Positions 6,263 to 10,376 of a stretch of 10,376 nt of DNA are shown piece by piece. The stretch is taken from positions 1 through 10,376 of the forward strand of contig JAFGCA010000186.1 in the NCBI GenBank assembly GCA_016932895.1, read 5' to 3'. The DNA comes from Sedimentisphaerales bacterium (GTDB taxonomy: Bacteria > Planctomycetota > Phycisphaerae > Sedimentisphaerales > SG8-4). The number at the start of each line of letters is the position of its first letter. The stretch's first letter is position 1. The position numbers were made by a program, and so were the translations under genes. The notes beneath the pieces were generated by a model. It searched no databases, was not told the origin of the DNA, and saw only the letters and a program-made list of their open reading frames with translations.

Positions 6263-7120
6263 ATGCGTTGCTCTTTGCGAACGATCGTAGCTTGTTCCGT
6301 TGCCGCGTGTTTCATGCTGGTGGCTCTGACTGGATGTGAAGCGGGGGACGTTGCCTCGGGAGTCTCACGGGCGGGACGTTCTTCAAGACCTCCGCAGCCG
6401 GAGGTATCCGGGACTTTTTCTATCGTGGCCGTCGATCCCAATGGAGGCGTTTGCGGTGCGGCCGTGGCCAGCAAGTATCCGGCGGTGGGGAAAGTCGTAC
6501 CTTACGTGCGGGCGGGCGTCGGGGCCTTCTGTACGCAGCATTGGCACAATCCCAAGTGGGGTGGTCCCGCCCTCGACCTTTTGGCGGAGGGGCGTTTGCC
6601 CGAGCAGGTTTTGTCGGAGCTGCTGCGAGACGACCCACGGCGGGATAAGCGCCAATTAGCCATCATCGACATGTCCGGCCGGGCGGCCAACCGCAACCCG
6701 GTAAACGCCGATCCCTCCGGGCTTTGGTGGGGCGCGATGACGGGCAGGTACTATGCCTGCCAGGGCAACACGCTGGTCGGCGCCGAGGTGGTGTTCGCCA
6801 TGGCCCGGGCCTATGAGCAGACCGAGGGCAGTCTGGCGGACCGTTTGATGGCCGCCTTGATCGCCGGCGACGGTGCCGGGGGGGACCATCGGGGCCGTTT
6901 GGCCGCCGGGATTCGCGTGGCCAGGGAGGGAGTCACGGGCCATTGGCTGGAGCTGTACGTGGACGAGAGCGACGATGCGGTGATCGAGCTGGCGAGAAAG
7001 TACGCGGCGCTGGAACACGAGGCCAAGGGATCGTGGCCGGGCGGGCGACTGCCTTTTCAGCATCCCTATCCCCGTACGAGTTCGAGGGAATCTACGGCCG
7101 GGTCGCAGGCGAATCGATAA
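6263..7120 (+). CDS. DUF1028-family lipoprotein (Ntn-hydrolase-like fold)
   Basis: The protein is 285 residues from the ATG at 6263, which has GGAG (6251-6254) eight bases upstream; the GTG at 6245 would add only six residues before the signal. The N-terminus MRCSLRTIVACSVAACFM leads to lipobox L-T-G-C with Cys25, so it is probably anchored in a membrane. After a Ser/Arg/Pro-rich linker, the DUF1028 domain begins at about residue 51 with 'TFSIVAVDPNGGVCGAAVAS' and continues with 'VGAFCTQ', 'RQLAIIDMSGRAA', 'YYACQGNTLVG' and 'LIAGDGAGGDHRG', all family signatures. The fold is related to N-terminal nucleophile hydrolases, but the reaction is not established. It faces the convergent gene at 7181-7495 with 60 bases between. 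The family call is secure, the function is not. Confidence 0.87.
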   Translation: MRCSLRTIVACSVAACFMLVALTGCEAGDVASGVSRAGRSSRPPQPEVSGTFSIVAVDPNGGVCGAAVASKYPAVGKVVPYVRAGVGAFCTQHWHNPKWGGPALDLLAEGRLPEQVLSELLRDDPRRDKRQLAIIDMSGRAANRNPVNADPSGLWWGAMTGRYYACQGNTLVGAEVVFAMARAYEQTEGSLADRLMAALIAGDGAGGDHRGRLAAGIRVAREGVTGHWLELYVDESDDAVIELARKYAALEHEAKGSWPGGRLPFQHPYPRTSSRESTAGSQANR

Positions 7121-7180
7121 CCGGGACGAAGCGCCCCCCCCAGGCGATGGATTCCGCCGCATGCGTTGGTTCTGTTTTAC

Positions 7181-7495
7181 CTATTTGCTCTGGTCGGGAG
7201 TGCTGCGCCTGTGCTTCACGTGCGCCGGCTCCCTGGCTCTCTTGGACCGGGAGGCGATTTTGGCGTCCACCCGGCTGATAAAAAGATCCAGGCTGGGGTG
7301 TGTAATGCCCTCGGCGAAGGCAACGCAGTTGAGAATGCGGACGATTTCCGCCGCCTGCCAGAAATGCGGGGCGGGCACGATATGGCGCGCCTCAAACCGG
7401 GTCAGTGATTTGAGAAACGTCGGAAGACTGCCGTCTCGCAGGGTTTCGGCGTAATCCACGAGCAAATCATGAGTCTGGCGATATTCTTCAAACAT
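7181..7495 (-). CDS. Conserved-looking hypothetical protein, 104 residues
   Basis: The start at 7495 is set by a strong ribosome site, AGGAGG (7506-7501 on the minus strand), five bases upstream; extending to 7612 adds Cys/Arg-rich residues without such a site. The product begins MFEEYRQTHDLLVDYAETL and looks almost wholly alpha-helical, with regularly spaced Leu/Ile/Phe and a motif 'RHIVPAPHFWQAAEIVRILN' in the middle; the last 20 residues are basic and polar (SKRAREPAHVKHRRS). There is no signal peptide, membrane span or cofactor motif. I do not recognise the family. It is probably a cytoplasmic small helical protein. The neighbours (DUF1028 lipoprotein, convergent; microprotein locus, divergent) give no functional hint. 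Confidence 0.65.
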   Translation of the reverse strand: MFEEYRQTHDLLVDYAETLRDGSLPTFLKSLTRFEARHIVPAPHFWQAAEIVRILNCVAFAEGITHPSLDLFISRVDAKIASRSKRAREPAHVKHRRSTPDQSK

Positions 7496-7539
7496 GGTAT
7501 CCTCCTCGGACACATCCGCCTGTTGCGTCCTTGGCTCTC

Positions 7540-7561
7540 GGGAAGCGATAATGCGCTTCCC
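7540..7561. repeat. 8-bp stem-loop upstream of the 104-residue gene
   Basis: GGGAAGCG (7540-7547) and CGCTTCCC (7554-7561) pair exactly around a 6-base loop, ATAATG. It lies 45 bases upstream of the minus-strand start codon, so it is either an operator or a hairpin in the leader of that transcript. No T-run follows. Confidence 0.35.
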
Positions 7562-7634
7562 ATCTATCTGTAAAAGGCACCGCGACGGGGGCGAGCAACA
7601 CAAATCGGCCAAGAAAACGGGGCCTTGTTCCGAC

Positions 7635-7719
7635 CCACGACGGCGTGGCGAAAACGGCGATGTTTCGGGGCACGTGGCTGTGCGAACTGCGCCGTTTGGA
7701 TGCGTTACTCCTCGCGTCC
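7635..7719 (+). other. Cluster of short stem-loops, possible structured RNA leader
   Basis: The stretch 7496-7784 contains no convincing gene. Four short complementary pairs follow each other: CCACG/CGTGG (7635-7639 with 7644-7648), CGAAA/TTTCG (7649-7653 with 7663-7667), GCAC/GTGC (7670-7673 with 7680-7683) and GGATGCG/CGCGTCC (7698-7704 with 7713-7719, one wobble). Together they could form a compact leader ahead of the small ORF at 7785. Stems this short arise by chance in GC-rich DNA, and no known RNA family is recognised. Confidence 0.2.
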
Positions 7720-7784
7720 GCGTTGCCTTCTACGAATAGAGCCGGAGGAATGAAAACGGCTGCAACAGACGAAAGGGTGTGAAG

Positions 7785-7856
7785 ATGGATCTGGTGCTGA
7801 TCATATTGGGAGCCATTGTCCTTTTCCTGGTGACCGTGACCCACGACAGCCAATAA
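7785..7856 (+). CDS. Possible 23-residue single-span membrane microprotein
   Basis: ATG to TAA encodes MDLVLIILGAIVLFLVTVTHDSQ. Residues 3-18 are an unbroken hydrophobic run long enough to cross a membrane, followed by a short polar tail (THDSQ). A purine-rich AAAGGG (7772-7777) sits seven bases upstream, a usable ribosome site. A 10-codon frame (7750-7782, preceded directly by GGAGGA) ends two bases before this start, which could be a translational-coupling leader or chance. The region around it has no other gene. Comparable tiny hydrophobic proteins serve as subunits or regulators of membrane complexes in other bacteria, but nothing here identifies a partner. A chance ORF is possible; the size, composition and ribosome site together favour a real gene slightly. 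Confidence 0.45.
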   Translation: MDLVLIILGAIVLFLVTVTHDSQ

Positions 7857-7975
7857 AGGGCAGATCATTCCCGATGTATCTCGCCGGCGTATCTCTATGA
7901 CTCGGCGCGTCTCGTGTGACGAATCTCCCCTCGATTTCGCATCTCCATGGCCGCTGTGCTGCGAGAAGGTGTCCC

Positions 7976-8004
7976 TTGTGTCCTTGCTGCTGATACCCTA
8001 CACT
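7976..8004 (+). promoter_or_regulatory. Weak candidate promoter of the sulfatase gene
   Basis: TTGTGT (7976-7981) and TACACT (7999-8004) have a 17-base spacer and would start transcription near 8011, about 60 bases before the sulfatase ATG. The boxes match the sigma70 consensus in only three and four of six positions. If correct, it argues against a start codon as early as 7947. Confidence 0.2.
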
Positions 8005-8069
8005 GCCGACAGCGATGCGGGTCGCACCGTGGCAAGAAAGGGATGCAGTCGTGTGGAGACCATGTGCCG

Positions 8070-9506
8070 ATGAGCTGGAGCAGACGAGATTTTATGAAGG
8101 CCCTGGGCAGTGGTGCGACGTTGTTTGCCACGTCCGGCTGTCGCCAACTGACGCGTCGGTCGGGTGCGGGGCGTCCGCCGAATATCCTGCTGATCGTTTC
8201 CGATGACCAGGGCTACCGCGACCTGGGTTGCTACGGCGGCGCGGAGATCAAGACGCCCAACCTGGACCGGCTGGCCCGCGAAGGGGTCCGGCTGACGGAT
8301 TTCTACGTGACCTGGCCGGCGTGCACGCCGTCGCGTGGCAGCCTGCTGACGGGTCGGTATCCGCAGCGAAATGGGACGTACGATATGTTCCGCAACGACA
8401 AGGTGGACTCCGACTACCTGTATCCGCCGGACGAGTACGCGGTGTCGTGGGAGATGATCGGCGGGATGGACACGCGCGAGGTGTTGATCCCGAGAGCGTT
8501 GCGGCAGGCCGGTTACGTCAGCGGGATTTTCGGCAAGTGGGACCTGGGACAACTGCACCGTTTTCTGCCGCTGCAACGGGGATTCGATGAGTTCTACGGA
8601 TTCACCAACACCGGGATCGACTACTGGACCCACGAGCGCTACGGCGTGCCTTCCATGCGCCGGGGCAACACGCCGACCATCGAGGACAAAGGCGCGTACG
8701 CCACAGAGCTGTTCGCCCGGGAGACGCTACGCTTCATTCGCAGTCACAAAGATCGGCCGTTCTTCTGCTATGTCCCGTTCAATGCCCCTCACAGCGCGTC
8801 GAATCTGGAGCGTCCCCGTCCCGGCGTGCAGGCGCCGCTGGAGTACATTCGCGAGCACTACGGAGAATATGACGCCGAGCAACCGCACACGCGAGAGGCA
8901 CGCCGCAAGCGCTACATGGCGGCCGTTACCTGCATGGACGAGAAGATCGGGGAGATGCTCGATTTGCTCGATGAGGCTGGGGTTGCGGAGAACACGCTGG
9001 TCGTTTTCTTCTCTGACAACGGTGGCTCGGGCATCGCTGACAACACGCCGTTGCGGGGCGGCAAATCGCAGATGTTCGAGGGCGGCTTGCGGGTTCCGTG
9101 CCTCGTGCGGTGGCCGCCAGTCGTTCCGGCCGGTAGCGTGTGCCGTGAGTTTCTCACGTCTCTGGAAGTCTTTCCCACGATCCTTCGAGCCGCTGGCGCC
9201 GATTGCCCCCCCGACGTGGTGCTCGACGGGTTCGACATGATGCCGATGCTGACGGGTCGGCGCGAGTCGCCGCGCCAGGAGATGTTCTGGGAGCGCCGCG
9301 GCGACAGGGCCGCGCGCGTGGGCCATTGGAAATGGGTTCAGTCGCAGCGCGGTTCGGGCTTGTTCGATCTTTCGCAGGACGTTGGCGAGCAGCGTGATCT
9401 ATCCGGGCAGCGGCCCGAGATGTTGAAACATCTCAAGGACCGATTTGCCGCGTGGAAAGAATCCATGGAGCAGGCCGAGCCGCGCGGCCCGTTTCGGGAT
9501 TTCTGA
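8070..9506 (+). CDS. Exported type I (formylglycine) sulfatase with Tat signal
   Basis: This 478-residue protein hydrolyses sulfate esters, probably of sulfated polysaccharides as in other planctomycetes. The start at 8070 places the twin-arginine signal SRRDFMK at residues 4-10; GTG at 8064 (better spaced from GGAG 8055-8058) or ATG at 8043 are alternatives, and 7947 is too far upstream. The signal ends near 'ATSGC' (Cys24), a partial lipobox. Active-site features: metal ligands Asp45-Asp46, formylglycine motif C85-T-P-S-R89, G-K-W-D at 155-158, APH with His241, SDN with Asp316-Asn317, and Lys332 in RGGKS. The canonical motif is GKWHLG; here His is Asp158, a change in a sulfate-contacting position. 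Maturation needs a formylglycine-generating enzyme or anSME, not in the window. Substrate unknown. The gene converges on the secreted protein at 9642. Confidence 0.92.
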   Translation: MSWSRRDFMKALGSGATLFATSGCRQLTRRSGAGRPPNILLIVSDDQGYRDLGCYGGAEIKTPNLDRLAREGVRLTDFYVTWPACTPSRGSLLTGRYPQRNGTYDMFRNDKVDSDYLYPPDEYAVSWEMIGGMDTREVLIPRALRQAGYVSGIFGKWDLGQLHRFLPLQRGFDEFYGFTNTGIDYWTHERYGVPSMRRGNTPTIEDKGAYATELFARETLRFIRSHKDRPFFCYVPFNAPHSASNLERPRPGVQAPLEYIREHYGEYDAEQPHTREARRKRYMAAVTCMDEKIGEMLDLLDEAGVAENTLVVFFSDNGGSGIADNTPLRGGKSQMFEGGLRVPCLVRWPPVVPAGSVCREFLTSLEVFPTILRAAGADCPPDVVLDGFDMMPMLTGRRESPRQEMFWERRGDRAARVGHWKWVQSQRGSGLFDLSQDVGEQRDLSGQRPEMLKHLKDRFAAWKESMEQAEPRGPFRDF

Positions 9507-9556
9507 ATCGACTGGCGATCACGTTGCCGTTGCTTGCGGTCAGGCAAAAAGAAAAG

Positions 9557-9581
9557 GGGCTGCAAGCAGCGCTTGCAGCCC
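9557..9581 (-). terminator. Intrinsic terminator of the minus-strand secreted-protein gene
   Basis: GGGCTGCAAGC (9557-9567) and GCTTGCAGCCC (9571-9581) form a perfect 11-bp stem with a 3-base loop. On the minus strand the stem is followed by CTTTTCTTTTT, a U-rich tract, and it lies 60 bases after the stop codon at 9642. On the plus strand no U-tract follows, so it fits termination of the minus-strand gene best, though the stem may also stop sulfatase transcripts. Confidence 0.8.
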
Positions 9582-9641
9582 TGATGAACACTACAAAACC
9601 TGTCCGTGCGACTTATGTCATTATCTTCTGCCTGCCTGAGG

Positions 9642-10376
9642 TCAAGGCTGGGTCAGGATAATGTGGTCGACGTACAGGCCGCCCGTGCCATTCTCGATCC
9701 CGATGGTCATCGTCGTGATATTGGTCAGGCTCACACCGACCGAGGCCAGGTCGATCTCCCAGGCGGTCCATTCTTCGCTGGCGATGTCGGTCGAGGCGCC
9801 GTCGTAGGGGACCTTGACGCCGTTGATCTCGACGTACAACGCGCCCGTGTTGTCGGCCTCGCCGAGGAAGTGTACGACCAGCGTCGTGACCCCCTCAGCG
9901 GTCCAGTTCTGGCCCGGCACAAACGTGCGGCTGGCCTCGGAAAGCGCACCGGTGTAATAGATCGGCATGGCCTGTCCGCCGGCATAGACGTCGCCGGTCT
10001 CCATGATCTGGCCGTTGAAGTACGGGCTGTCCGCATCCCAGATATCGTGCCCGACGGCCGCGCCGGTGCCGTTGCCCGGATTGCCCGGTTCCGGCAGGGT
10101 GAAGCCTACGCCGTCGACCCACTTCTCGAAGGCGCGGGAGCCGACCTCGTTGCTGTAGCTCTCGAAGTCGTCCACGATCAGATAGTCAGGCACGTTGAAC
10201 CGCCAGACGTAACCGGTCTGCACAGTCCCGTCGGCCTCGACCTCGTCGATGCGCCAGAAGTAGTCGCCGCCGCCCATCTCGACCAGGCCGGCTAACGAGA
10301 GGCTGGTGCCCGGCTGGTTGCCCTGGAGTTCGAGGGCGGCCTTGTCGGTGCCGAAGTACACGTCGTGCGAGACCGC
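9642..10376 (-). CDS. C-terminal part of a large secreted multidomain protein (5' end outside window)
   Basis: About 244 residues are visible and the frame stays open to the window edge (upstream codons read A-V-S-H-D); the GTG at 10361 is an internal Val, not a start. The first part, 'VYFGTDKAALELQG', then 'YFWRIDEV' and 'GYVWRFNV', is the end of an Ig/FN3-like module common in planctomycete extracellular proteins. It is followed by 'PDYLIVDDFESYSN' and a beta-rich region ending 'GGLYVDHIILTQP', which resembles a jelly-roll carbohydrate-binding-like domain. In such proteins these modules usually follow a LamG, glycoside hydrolase or DUF catalytic part, not visible here. No C-terminal anchor or sorting signal is present. 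Role: probably extracellular polysaccharide binding or degradation. The hairpin at 9557-9581 ends the transcript. Confidence 0.75.
   Translation of the reverse strand, partial: AVSHDVYFGTDKAALELQGNQPGTSLSLAGLVEMGGGDYFWRIDEVEADGTVQTGYVWRFNVPDYLIVDDFESYSNEVGSRAFEKWVDGVGFTLPEPGNPGNGTGAAVGHDIWDADSPYFNGQIMETGDVYAGGQAMPIYYTGALSEASRTFVPGQNWTAEGVTTLVVHFLGEADNTGALYVEINGVKVPYDGASTDIASEEWTAWEIDLASVGVSLTNITTMTIGIENGTGGLYVDHIILTQP

Noticed and set aside
7134..7141. Run of eight C just after the DUF1028 stop, as a phase-variation tract
   Set aside because: It lies outside any coding sequence and is not placed between promoter elements.
7750..7782. 10-codon frame MKTAATDERV as an independent gene
   Set aside because: GGAGGA abuts the ATG with no spacing, so initiation should be poor; it is kept only as a possible leader of the microprotein at 7785.
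7488..7868. 126-codon minus-strand frame upstream of the 104-residue gene
   Set aside because: There is no ribosome site, the composition is incoherent, and it overlaps the better supported start region at 7495 in another frame.
9606..10295. 229-codon plus-strand frame opposite the secreted protein
   Set aside because: It is the antisense shadow of a recognisable FN3-like and beta-rich domain and shows no motif of its own.

Overview
The window looks like chromosomal DNA of a GC-rich environmental bacterium, most likely a planctomycete of the Phycisphaerae/Sedimentisphaerales type. The evidence is indirect. There is an exported Tat-type sulfatase, a secreted protein ending in the module typical of these genomes ('VYFGT', 'YFWRIDEV', 'DDFESYSN'), several lipoproteins of poorly characterised families, and wide spacing between genes with palindromic repeats. 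No rRNA, tRNA, CRISPR array, phage gene or transposase is visible.

Layout, left to right. 3-452 (+) is the C-terminal part of a creatininase-family amidohydrolase. It converges on 526-1602 (-), a lipoprotein built from about 13 'SGS' beta-strand repeats (DUF4097-like). A 460-base intergenic region (1603-2063) holds a promoter for each flanking gene and several hairpins. 2064-2759 (+) is a lone Ras/Arf-like small GTPase bracketed by two related inverted-repeat elements (1996-2037 and 2762-2910). After another 410-base non-coding stretch with a perfect 16-bp palindrome comes a two-gene unit: 3173-5377 (+), a large TPR lipoprotein with a possible CsgG-like C-terminal region, and 5391-6047 (+), a SAM-dependent methyltransferase. 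A 102-bp palindromic repeat (6084-6185) separates this unit from 6263-7120 (+), a lipoprotein of the DUF1028 family. 7181-7495 (-) encodes a 104-residue protein of unknown function. The region 7496-8069 has no long gene but carries hairpins and a possible 23-residue single-span membrane microprotein (7785-7856, +). 8070-9506 (+) is a type I sulfatase, and 9642-10376 (-) is the end of a large secreted protein that runs off the window. A hairpin plus U-tract (9557-9581) ends transcription of the latter.

How the genes relate. Most appear to be single transcription units facing different ways; the only clear operon is the TPR lipoprotein with the methyltransferase. The common theme is the cell envelope and exterior: three lipoproteins, one exported sulfatase, one secreted multidomain protein and one candidate membrane microprotein. 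No pathway joins them convincingly. The items most worth following up are the GTPase between matched repeats, the His-to-Asp change in the sulfatase active-site motif, the palindromic repeat that seems to supply a -35 box, and the microprotein locus.
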